NCBI RefSeq assembly: GCF_017654505.1
Contig: NC_054536.1
Span: 10,116,294-10,180,293, forward strand
From: Polyodon spathula
Lineage: Eukaryota; Chordata; Actinopteri; Acipenseriformes; Polyodontidae
Length of the DNA: 64,000 nt
Direction of reading: 5' to 3'
The translations under genes and the position numbers were made by a program. How positions within the stretch are numbered: the stretch's first letter is position 1; each line of letters begins with the position of its first letter. This document shows positions 24,778-37,000 of this stretch, one piece after another. Under the pieces are notes generated by a model, which searched no databases, was not told the origin of the DNA, and saw only the letters and a program-made list of their open reading frames with translations.

Positions 24778-24783
24778 ATGTGA
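24778..24783 (+). other. Minimal start-stop upstream ORF (ATGTGA)
   Basis: An ATG followed at once by TGA lies about 190 bp before the mmp16 start codon. Start-stop elements can stall ribosomes in leaders of regulated genes. Whether it is in the mature leader is unknown. Confidence 0.3.
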
Positions 24784-24973
24784 GTGCTCATCGCTCCTAG
24801 CTGCAACCTCCGAAAGACAACAGAGCGGCCAAAGAAACTCATCTCCATCCTCTCCATCATCATCTCGTCTCTGGATCTGGTCTGTCCACATTTCTCAACC
24901 AATGTTCTTCTTCATTTGAATCGCGTGGATTTATTTTATATAAATATATACTATATCTTAAAAACGGGTCACT

Positions 24974-25099
24974 ATGATTATATTTACATTCCACACCAGG
25001 AGACGGTTTCATTGTTTGTATGCCTGGGCGTTTTGCTGGCAAACCTTATTTTGGATTTTATGTGCCGTCAGCGGAGAGGAGCAGCATTTCAGTGTAGAG
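24974..25099 (+). CDS. mmp16: mmp16 exon 1 (start codon, signal peptide)
   Basis: Forty-two codons begin [12 protein letters not shown] and run through a hydrophobic stretch ([18 protein letters not shown]) to [10 protein letters not shown], followed directly by the donor GTAAGA. This is a classic signal peptide: basic n-region, hydrophobic core, small residues before the cut. It resembles the start of vertebrate MMP16, where a short basic segment, a core ending in LCA and a glutamate/glutamine-rich segment precede the WLQKYGY motif. The exon ends in phase 0 and exon 2 starts in phase 0, giving [11 protein letters not shown] longer open frame (24784-25164) overlaps in another register and hides it. 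The start was chosen because it is the only in-frame ATG giving a signal peptide. Confidence 0.92.
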
Positions 25100-28000
25100 G
25101 TAAGAGGGAGAGATCGAGGGTTTTCGTCATATTAATACTTCAAAAAAAAAAAAAAGCATCCTAATAAATGTAATTGTATTTGCTTTCCTGACATCAATTC
25201 CGCTTCGACGATACAAACACATTTTGTGTGCAGGCTAGCTTGCACGATAGACTAGTTACAAAGTGGCTTTCTGTTTGCAATCCACTGTTTATACGTGTCA
25301 TGCTTCTTTGTTTATTCCACAATTGTTCAAATATAAGGTGTCACAATAATATCCCACAGATCTGTAGCCTGTTAAAGCAGTCCACATGGCAGTGTGTCAC
25401 ATTAAACGAAAAAATATCACAAACATACCAATTGTGATCCTGCAGACAGTGGCTTCCATTGAGTTACAGTATATATATAGATATATATATAATATATATA
25501 TATATATAGTTGAAGTGTCACTCTGAACATCGGTGTGATCTGTGTAAGTGTAATATATTTATTTATACCGGATGACGAGCGCTAATTAAGTTAATCTTTT
25601 TTTTAATCTGTTTATTTATTTATTTATTTATTTATCAATCATACTGTATACCCGATTGGTCAAAATATGTGCGAATTTTAGATAGCTCAGAAAGGGCATC
25701 ATTGTTTTATACGAAGACTGTCAATTGTGCATGTATGTCTTTTAAGATGTGTTTCGATAGTAGCCAAGTTGTATTCCGTATGAACACTGACCATGGTGTA
25801 TCAGTTTGGCGTACTATTGGCTATTGGGAGGGGGGGATTTTTTTAGCCGTATATAACCCGTTATTCAAAGTTAGTTAGGCCTATACAGTTTAAATGTATT
25901 TGAGAGATGTGAGTAGCTGTATTTATACCGTAAATAAGCAGGGCTCTGGATAATCTTTTACAAAATTATATATTAGAAAAAAATAATCCGATATTAATAC
26001 CGCCATGGTTGTCTACATGTTTATTTACAATCATTAAATGTCGAATGTAAATTATGGGTTTTTTTGTTTTGTTTTGTTTTTTGTTTTTTGTTAACTGTTG
26101 AAGGAAATATCTGTGTTGCTTCATAAAGTGTGTGACATGATGATAATTCCCACCAACGGTCCCTGTCACTGTAGCATATCTGCAACTAGTATTTTAAACG
26201 TCTTACTTTATTTGACTGAATTCTGTCAAGTTCCAACTTCCTACCTTCTTTGACTGTTTATCCAGTTCAACTGACTGGCTGGCATTTCAGTATCTGTCTG
26301 TATCAGTTGCAGTTTCTTTTTGTCAGTTTCTGGTAGGGCTCATTCAGTTTTTTAAAAAGCAGAGGCATTTTGCTCAACACTGGGTACAGTTGAAGTTCAA
26401 TATCCACAACTGCAAAGATGGAATTAGTTCATCAGGTCTAAAATCTTCATTTCCTGGAATTTTCTACAAGACATTCTTCAGTATGGTTCATTGGGAAAGT
26501 AATTCACTGGGCAGGGCAATGACTGGCTGATTGTGGGAGGCATGAATGGTATGGTTTGATTTGCCTTGGGGTCCAACCTGGGTTCTGTGAGAGCTGTACT
26601 GACATAGGGAGACTCTGTAGTACCAATTTAGAGTTTCCATGAATCCAGGTACATTGCACAATGGGATGTTGCACAAGGGACATTCATCCCCGGTCCTTGC
26701 CCAAGCCACTATTTTCACATCTCTCAGCTGCAGTTGTGCTGAAACGCATTTCAAACAGGTTTGTTTCACCCCAGTCTTGAATTCAGCTGGAGGTCAAGCC
26801 TGTTTTGGTATACTGAATGTAATAAGCTTGTACTAATTAAGCGGGTGTGAACAATTTCTTCTGAAAATACATTTCACAGTGACTCAAGTATTGACCAATG
26901 GATTTTATTGACCATTGCTGAAAGAAATACTCAAGTATCACAAGGAAACTGACCATCTGCATGACCAGAACCAACCTGTCAGTACATTTTAAACCCTGTT
27001 TCGTGCTCCGGATTGCAAAAATGTAAAAGCTAGCATAATTTATTTTGTGGGTCCCTTTCACCATAAAAAGTTAAGAGGTGAAATTTGGACTGCACTTTAT
27101 TTTATTTTCCAGAAGGACTTGCAATAGGAAGAAACCAACAATGAACAGCTTTGACAGCCTTTTAGTTACCATTACTCATAACCCTATTCATATTTTAATC
27201 CAAACCTAGCATCAAGAGTCTCTCAGCAACAGATGTAATTTAAGCAAAAGAAAAGTGATTAAAATGAGTCACAGCCTCTTTAATCTTATTCTGCAGCTGG
27301 ATATTATTATTATTTAAAGGATTTACTAGAAGGCCTACCAGCCAAAGGCTTGCTTCCTATTGACAAGAGGCATTGTGTAAACACGACATCATAAGAACAA
27401 ACAGAGTCTGACATACGGCTTCAGTGTGAATTTCAGATTAGATTAAATTGTTAATAATATGAAATGATTCCATTTTGTTTTTCTTGACTATAGCTATTCG
27501 GAGTTGCGCTGCAAATATTGATTTTGATTTTACATTTTTTGTTGTTGTTTTTTTTTTTTTTTTTTTTTTTTGTTTTTTTTATCTGCAGACTCCTTCCTGT
27601 TAATTGTGAAAATGCAGCACCATTTTGTTTCATAACTTTGAATGCTGGGATGAACCTAGGTTTTTCATGATCTAATACTTTTAAAATTCGAATGAAAGGT
27701 TGAATATGTGTTGGTCTTTAATCCTGGTTCTCTGGTACAAACTCATATTTCATAACTACAGTGTCTGGCTACAGTAGCTCTGTATAGGGTCTCTGTAGTG
27801 TTGTGGCTTGAGTCCACCATGTTTGCATCCAACAACCACTGAATAATGGAACTGCTCAACGAATATTCAAACCTGTGATGCTATCACACATATTTAAGGG
27901 AGCCTTTGCTATTGGTCTATTTAATGATTGTTAAAGGTAATCCGACCTTATTGGTTAAAGAGGAGTGTCCCTCTTCATTGTGAAATATTGTCTAGTTTTT

Positions 28001-31000
28001 AAACCCAGCAGAAGGTGTGGTGAACCCAAGCAAATTATTTCCATCTTGACATGCGTGTAGTTGGTTGGGAGGGCAGAGGTAAAATGATCATGTTTAACAG
28101 CGCACTGTACTTGACACACTTTATTTAAAGAAGGCATGCCAGCCACAAAGAAAATAATAATGCATTTCCAGTCTTAAGGATCATGATCTTTTTTAATTAA
28201 GCCTGTCATTTGTAAGGTATAGGCTAAACAGGAAGTTCTGATTACATTGACAGCACTTAGTACATGTATACACAGAGGAGTGCTTACACATTCCTCAAGT
28301 GTCATTCTACGGGATGGGATCATCAGAAACAGCATTGCTTCTTGTTCCTGTGGGCTAAAGATGAGCTGAAGTGTAAAGAATGGGAATTAGATTTGCTTGA
28401 AAGTTTAGTTCTTATCATAAGCTACTATTGCATTATGTCCCAATGTAAACTGTTTGCCACTCTGGGGTAATTAAAAAAAGATTAAATAGACAATTGTGAT
28501 TGCTTCCTGTCTGTTTATTTGACCCCCAGGAATTCAATACAGCAAACAACCCTAAAATACATTGCATGTTTATCTATTTAACATGTCTGAGTTTTAAATA
28601 CAAGAGAGTTAATATAGTTTTTTTACACTGGTGCAGCTCTGTTATTTCATGTATGCAATGCTTTGGACATTCCTACAGTCTTTCCAGACAGGTGTTACGA
28701 TCTCAGCAGTGTCTTGTCCAGTGCTGGTACAGTTATTTGAGGAGGTGCTACAAGCAGTATTGAACCTACTATGGTTTGTGATATGTTTTGTACTAGAATG
28801 TGGCATACAAATATGGTCTCTTTAAACTGTGAGGCATGTTGTTCAGGGCTGCAATATAAATGCATGGCTGTAGTATAATTGATTGGCTGAAATGGAGCAT
28901 TGTCTAAAAGGCAGTCAAGTTTTGCTATACGTTGAAAAAGCATAAATTGTTAGTTAGAAAGTAGACTTCCACTTTTCTGGCTCAGACTCACTTTCATGAT
29001 CAGAGCCTACCTGCTCCTCATCAGCAAATGCCATAACGGCATCTATAGATTGTTTAAATGATTGCCTTCCACTAACCGCACTTTCATTGAGTAGGATGGG
29101 CTTTGCTCCTCTCTTACGCATGGTAAGAAATGGAAAGTTGCTTCATCTCTGTCTATTGACTTACTAATGTGACTGCTACTTTTCTAGGGATTACCCTGTG
29201 TAGGATAGGAGGTGGGACTTTATAACCTTTACATTAGGGAGTTCTGTTCCTGCAAGCTACTGTAGTATTTGCTAGTAAATGATCTTGGTCACAGACAGTT
29301 CTCATCGACAAATTGTCAGGCTGGAGCTGTTACATGAATGTTAAAATACCCGAGAAGGCTTTTATTTTTGTGCAGAGATAGTAGACGTGCAGTACAAATC
29401 AACACACTATGCCCTTACTATAGATAATGAGTGTGTCAAGTGCTTGTTTGAGTGAGAATTAATATAATACATAGTTTGGTCCTGAATCCGCTCAGGGGCC
29501 AGAGATCAGGGCTTTCACAAGACAGTATCCAGTACATTTGATTGCATTGCCTTTGAAGTATGAAGCAGGTTTATATATGAATGTCATCTTTGAAAAAGAG
29601 GGAGGGAAATATACATACTGCACAAATGTATTTGCTCATCTAATATGCAGGCAATTTATATATAGATAGATAGATATAATCATATAAGATAGAGTGGTGT
29701 CAGTGCAGTGGCTTGCTGATTGATAGCTTCCAGAGATATAGCTATTCTCAAAGACAGTCCTTAGCTAGAGATTTCTCAGGCTTGTTGTCTGTCACTGAGT
29801 GTGACAGACCATAAATCATTTGTGCAGATATGTTCAGTGTAGAACCAGACTGGAGCTGAACAATCTCGTTTAATTAAATACAAAAATGGGGGATAAAACT
29901 ACTGATAAGGCTATGTTTCTGCTATCATCTTCATTCAGCTTTTCAGAGAGCCTGACACACACTTATAATAGGAATAGTAGATATGTTTGTCTATAAAAAG
30001 AACAGGAAACACATCAACAAAGCCTGCTCAGCTAACAGGCAACAGTTATTAAGCTCAGTGTTTGTGTTTAATGGGTAGTAAACATCAGTACTATACCTCA
30101 TGAGAAAATAAGAGAAAGAAACTTAAGTATGTATGGCTGGTTTAGTTTCCATAGCAACCTTGGCATTGGCCTACTGCCTGTACATACAACACTGCACCCT
30201 TCTGAATTATTTAGCCAGTGTGAAGGAAAAATATAATCTCCTGCAAGTAACTGAGGAGAGCAATAAGATGACGTCAAAGGGGCCCGAACTGGTGTCATAT
30301 TCAAGGTTCTCATCTCTTTAGCGGGGTCCTTTTTGCACCAAAATGTGTGGGAATTTCTTTCAGGCTTAACTGTCAAAGCAGTGAGTGTGCAGCAGGCCTG
30401 ACCATTTACAGCTACTATAGCAAAGACCTACATTCAAAGAATCAGTACACTAAAGGAAAAATGTGTGTGTGTGTGGGGGGGTGTATAAATACGTTTTTTT
30501 TATACTGCAATATCTTATATATTTTGTGTGGTTCTGGTACAGAACATACTGTGAAGGGTTAGCACTGAAATAAGCACTGATGAGCCTTGGCTGGGTTATC
30601 ATTTCTAAGTAAGCATTAATAAGTCAGCACAAAGAACACAGAAGACTTGGTCATGGAATGAATTTAGGTCAACCAGATACTTACAATCACAACACAAGAA
30701 CTGAATTTCAATTTTCCTAATTTACAGAATGTATTACATTTTTGGGTTATGTTATTGCACTGTATATAGTACTAATTACACATTTTACTAGTTTAACATA
30801 TTTAATAACATAATGAAACTCCTCTATTCTTATTAACTAGATTCCACTGATCTAAAGTAGTATGTTGATAATATACTGTATTTGAGTAACTCTGTAGTAA
30901 TGTCCAAACAAACCAGTTTGGCCTGTTTGAAACATGTGTGTAATGATTAGGGTTTTCTAATTGTTAGTTTATTTTCCCAAACAAATAATTATATAGGCTT

Positions 31001-34000
31001 ATGAATGAACAGTATACTTTTTCTGCCATTAGCAACAGAAAACATCTCCCAGATGTAGCCTTGAACTGTTATAACACACCACCAGAGAGCATTGGGGTTA
31101 GTTACCTTGCTTGATTTTTGTTTACAGTGGCTTGCGAAAGTATTGACCCCTCTTGGCATTTTTCTTATTTTGTTGCCTTACAACCTGGAATTAAAATGGA
31201 TTTTTTGGCGGTTTGTATAATTTGATTTACACAACATGCCTACCACTTTGAAGATCCAAAACATTTTTTATTGTGAAACAAACAAGAAATAAGACAAAAA
31301 AACAGAAAACTTGAGCGTGCATAAGTATTCACCCCCCAAAGTCAATACTTTGTAGAGCCACCTTTTGCAGCAATTACAGCTGCAAGTCTCTTGGGGTATG
31401 TATCTATAAGCTTGGCACATCTAGCCACTGGGATTTTTGCCTATTCTTCAAGGCAAAACTGCTCTAGCTCCTTCAAGTTGGATGGGTTCCGCTGGTGTAC
31501 AGCAATCTTTAAGTCATACCACAGATTCTCAATTGGATTGAGGTCTGGGCTTTGACTAGGCCATTCCAAGACATTTCAATGTTTCCCCTTAAACCACTCG
31601 AGTGTTGCTTTAGCAGTATGCTTAGGGTCATTGTCCTGCTGGAAGGTGAACCTCCGTCCCAGTCTCAAATCTCTGGAAGACTGAAACAGGTTTCCCTCAA
31701 GAATTTCCCATTTAGCGCCATCCATCATTCCTTCAATTCTGACCAGTTTCCCAGTCCCTGCCGATGAAAAACATCCCCACAGCATGATGCTGCCACCACC
31801 ATGCTTCACTGTGGGGATGGTGTTCTCGGGGTGATGAGAGGTGTTGGGTTTGCGCCAGACATAGCATTTTCCTTGATGGCCAAAAAGCTCAATTTTAGTC
31901 TCATCTAACCAGAGTACCTTCTTCCATATGTTTGGGGAGTCTCCCACATGCCTTTTGGCGAACACCAAACGAGTTTGCTTATTTTTTTCTTTAAGCAATG
32001 GCTTTTTTCTGGCCACTCTTCCGCAAAGCCCAGCTCTGTGGAGTGTACGGCTTAAAGTGGTCCTATGGACAGATACTCCAATCTCTGCTGTGGAGCTTTG
32101 CAGCTCCTTCAGGGTTATCTTTGGTCTCTTTGTTGCCTCTCTGATTAATGCCCTCCTTGCCTGGTCAGTGAGTTTTGGTGGGCGGCCTTCTCTTGCCAGG
32201 TTTGTTGTGGTGCCGTATTCTTTCCATTTTTTAATAATGGCTTTAATGGTGCTCCGTGGGATGTTCAAAGTTTCGGATATTTTTTTATAACCCAACCCTG
32301 ATCTGTACTTCTCCACAACTTTGTCCCTGACCTGTTTGGAGAGCTCCTTGGTCTTCATGGTGCCGCTTGCTTGGTGGTGCCCCTTGCTTAGTGGTGTTGC
32401 AGACTCTGGGGCCTTTCAGAACAGGTGTATATATACTGAGATCATGTGACAGATCATGTTACACTTAGATTGCACACAAGTGGACTTTATTTAAATAATT
32501 ATTTGACTTCTGAAGGTAATTGGTTGCACCAGATCTTATTTAGAGGCTTAATAGTAAAGGGGATGAATACATATGCACGCACCACGTTTCTGTTATTTAT
32601 TTTTTAGAATTTTTTTAAACAAGTTATTTTTTTCATTTCACTTCACCAATTTGGACTATTTTGTGTATGTCCATTACATGAAATCCAAATAAAAATCCAT
32701 TTTAATTCCAGGTTGTAAGGCCACAAAATAAGAAAAATGCCAATGGGGGTCAATACTTTCGCAAGCCACTGTAGGTAACATGCTTATTGGTTGTCCCATC
32801 TGCCTAGGTTTCTGACAAAGTGATGGACCACATTTCTTTCTTTGCTGCTTTGTGCTTAGATCCGGAGACAGTTCCTGGGTTCTCATCACAGCCTGTTTGA
32901 TTGGTTTTAAGCTATTCCTGGGACAGTAATAGAAGTCAGCAGGCTTGTACTTGATTAGAGATGGGCTACATTTGGACTTTGAAGTAGGAGCTCCCTTAAT
33001 TTAGAAGTCTGAGAAAAAAAGAACATTTACACAGTCATTTTGAGTATACTGTATGGTCTAATGGTACAATTTAATATCTATTTTCAGTCTAGTTGAGGAT
33101 TTGCAAACTTGTTTTCCACTCCTTTTCAGGTGTAATAAGATTAAGATTTCTTGACTCGGTAATAAGATAAGACAAAAAAAAAAAAGCTTGTTTTTACTGC
33201 AGTTATGGCTGCTACATAAATTATTTTTTTGCTTTGTGGTTAAACAATCAAGGGATCTTAGAAATATCTACATTCATTAGAAATGTATTAGAGAACCATT
33301 TTTTTTCAATTTCCCCTCAGCCAATGGATTGTGCTTGCTGTTTCTAATTTTGCTTATCCATTGGGAGCAAAGTCCTGTCTTTTCTTGGGATTGTGTTAAA
33401 GCTGCGTACTTCCATTTCAAAATGAAGAAGGGCGGGAGGGTTTTCTTTCAACATCAATTTTGAGACATGTCATTTCCATTGTTTTAAAGCCATAATTACA
33501 GACTTGCAGTAGGACATGCCGAGACCCGGCCACAATGTTGGTTAGCATTTCAAAACTTTTATGGTCATATTTTTTAAGCCTTTAATTTAAAACCCAAATG
33601 TCATGCAACACTGGAAAATGTGATTGAATGTCACCACAGATTGAATCTGCCCTTTTGTAGTAGAAAATATAGTGAATCACATGACTAGAAAAACAGTGTT
33701 ACTGCTCATGTTGTGTGCAAATGCTTCAATATAGAAAATACATCATTTAGACATGCAGAGAACTTGTATGGGGATCTTGTAATTAACTGTGTTTCTTTCA
33801 ACCTTATGCTCATGCTTTATATAGAACAATGTACACTAATATATGATTAAATGTATAAAGACTATACGTCTGGCATTAGTGTCATTTTTAAAGGACATGG
33901 AGCTAGAAATTGTTTTTTACAATTCAGTATTGTACTTCAGTCTTTAGAATTCAAGAGGTCACATGACAGAATACAGAGAAGGAGAGTGAAAATCATAGAG

Positions 34001-37000
34001 GCTTCTGGGAGTTACAGTCCTTGTTAAATTGGCAGAAATCAATTTTTTTAGGTTATATTTATTCTTGAAAAGAATAAGAAGAAATTACATATTTATAAAA
34101 AAAAAAAAAAATCCTCTCTGTAAAGTCATCATCTGAAAAACCTATACATTGATTTGACTTTTCAACAACTCTTAATCCCATGACACTAATCAATACAGTG
34201 TTGTGAAAAGGCAAATACTTTGGAATGGCCAAGTTTTTTTTTTTTTTTTTTTCTCGAGCCATTTCTGTTTCTGCTTTTCACACATCATCTGTGTGTGTGT
34301 GTGGGGGGGGGGGGGGGGGGGTGTTATATCTTTTTTAGTAATATACTAGGCCAAATCCAAGTGGTGGTTGAACAGGCGATTGTGCTATTGAAAATGAGGT
34401 GGCGGATACTACTGAAGTGTACTGACGTGAACCACCAGTTTGTTCCCCAAATTATTACAGCCTGCTGCTTCCTGCACAATCTGTGCCAGGACCATAAAGA
34501 GATGTTCAGGCATCAGTGGCTGCTGATGGTGAGCAAAGAGGAGGAACAGCCGCTAGCAAGAATTGCACAACAGCGATATGAAGAGGGTCCTGCTATTAGA
34601 GATGCACTGCTATCTTTATTTTTGTATCCCACATGTGTACTTTTATTTTGTATCACATTTGTGTTTCATTAGCTTCTTTTGTATCTCTTTGTACCAAATA
34701 TAGCATCCTCACGTGTGCTGTACCTGTATGACTGCTTCTGCTTAATAAATAATTGGACTATTGACTAGTTTTGTTGATTCCTAAGAAATAAGTCGTGAAA
34801 GTTCCACACCATATTTTATTTTGAGAGTGGGTTAAACAATGCTCATGTTGTGCATTGTATCAAGCTGCCTCATCATATCCATATCCCTTATGGATATCCA
34901 TATCCCTTATGAAGAGACACTGACTAAGTGGAGGGTGGACACCAGTTTTGCTCAGATAGTACTCAGAGAAAGTGCATGGGAGTATAGTTAAACATAGTAC
35001 TTTACAATAAAGACGTATTGACAGTTGTTTGGAAAGCTATTTGCAGGTGTTTTCTGAAGTACTGTACAGTAGCTGGAACCACCTGAATTCTCAAGCCCAT
35101 GATGCAGTTTATCAAACATTTTTAGTAACAGTTTTAAACTGAGACTTAGTAAATGCAATCTGTATGATACTTTACAAGCGCATTTAGATCCATTCATGAT
35201 TAGCATTATGCAGAGTCTTAGGGAAGACAGAAAAAAAGTTATCTGCAACATCACTCTGATAAAACTGCCAACAAAAAATTCCTGCTGCCATCTTTGGACC
35301 ATGGTAAGTTACGTATTCCCATGTGGCTTTAGGTAAAGCTCTTGAGTGAGCTAATTAACATTTTCACGAGAAATGTGCATGTGCCAAGTGGGCATTGATT
35401 TCACAAGCATTTCCTTGATTCTCACGGATAAAAGAGACTTTCCCGTTAAAGTAGTGCAAACCGTTTTTTGGTGAGTTTTCATGACTTTCCCTGCCAGCAT
35501 GTTCGCGCATTGCCAGTTGACATGAGGCAACCAACTCATGAAAACTGGCCCAATGAAAATGATCTGGATAGGCCTTTCACATTGGGGGGTTCGAGCTGAA
35601 CTGCTACCAGAACTGCTGTTTGAAAGGCCAAACAATATGTAATTAGAGAAAGGAAGACTGTCTTTGGTTTGAATGTTACTGTACTACTGGATTCCTACTG
35701 CTTGCAATTGATACTGCAGGCTGTTTTTAGTTTATTTTTATTTGTTATTTTTTTAGTACACGGTTGGTCAACGGGTCACCATGTACAATATTTTTTGGTA
35801 GTATTTAAAAACTTTTTTACATATTGTTTTAAATATCGCGTATAACTGCCTCAGGAGTAGTTTTACTGTTGAAGTACTGCTTGCCTTCGTTCTTTTAGCT
35901 GTTTTAGAAAGAAAAAAAAACACATACTTGCATTTTGTAGATTAATCCTCTCCTGCCCTTGACAGCTAATTTCATTTCTCCAACATGAGAAAGTCAAAGA
36001 CTGATTGACAAGTGGTCACTCAAAATCTTGTTTTTCATGACAGCATTGTTGTGCTTGTTATTCTGCTTCCAAGCTCTCCGCTATAACACCAAGGGCAAAA
36101 TACACAGGAGTTGCAGTAGTGTGATCAATCAAAGCTTGTATTTGTGCATGTGCACATAGGAATACAGGTCATTGGAATTCAAGACATTATAAGGTGCATA
36201 AGGTTATCTGAAACATGTTTTAAATGATAAATGTGCCTTTAAATCTGTACAGGGTGCCTTAAATCTGAAGCCGCTGGCAGAGGTTCTTATTGGAGCCCTG
36301 TGGGCAGCAATAAAAGCTTCATCTTTCTTTAAAGTAACATTTTCAGTGCTTGTCATCTGATGTCTTTATTTTTTTAATTCATACCACTAGTTTGAATTTC
36401 ACTGCTGAGGAACTGAAGTAGTTTTGATATGGATGTAGGTCTGTGATGGTACTGCTGATATGTAAGTCACTGTGGCTTGAGAAAGAGAACAGTTTGTCTT
36501 CTTTATATAGTATAAAACTAGGGATGTACCGATAATCGGTTTTCTACTGTACCGTATAGGTTAAAATTCTAATAGTCAATGTTTGACAGCAAGTGGCTAT
36601 AAAAGTTAATGTCACATGATATATTTTTTCTACAGAAATGTTTTTACTAGTACAAATGCAAAATGTTATTTTTGTGTGACTATGGTGTAAAACAAATGTA
36701 TATATTGCTGACAAGCACACAATAGAATACTACATTATTCTTTGTATTCATTTTCTGAAATGCAACAAGTAAACAATACCTGTTCATTTTTGTCATAAAT
36801 ACAACAAGTAAACGATATATGTTAATTGTTTAACATGTGTAATTCTAAAACTGTTTAAATATAGGCCCTAGGTCTTGTTCTAGTAGTTTACCTGTCTATT
36901 ATTATCGGTATCGGCCAAGAAAATCTTATCAGTGCACCTCTATAGAAAACTATTAAACTGTCTAGATTAAAAGCAAATACAAATAATTTTTTTCAGCCAG

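Larger units (their letters stand above)
24592..24973 (+). promoter_or_regulatory. mmp16: Putative mmp16 promoter / 5' leader
   Basis: This is the interval between a dispersed repeat and the mmp16 ATG, and it is less AT-rich than its surroundings. It contains GCGCATGCGC at 24710-24719, the palindromic core of an NRF1 site, a common element of vertebrate promoters. The transcription start cannot be placed. If it lies upstream of 24738, the leader carries two short upstream ORFs: one of nine codons at 24738-24767, and a minimal start-stop pair, ATGTGA, at 24778-24783. The main ATG has A at -3, a fair initiation context. Confidence 0.5.

Noticed and set aside
24784..25164. A 126-codon open frame at the mmp16 start
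   Set aside because: It overlaps mmp16 exon 1 in another register. The exon 1 frame has the signal peptide, correct phase and splice donor; this frame has none of these.
27451..27633. A lysine-rich 60-codon frame
   Set aside because: It is the antisense translation of a long T tract near 27550.
31552..32290. Plus-strand frames opposite the Tc1 transposase
   Set aside because: They are antisense shadows of the transposase; the same shadows appear at 58103-58336 and 58626-58844 in copy B.
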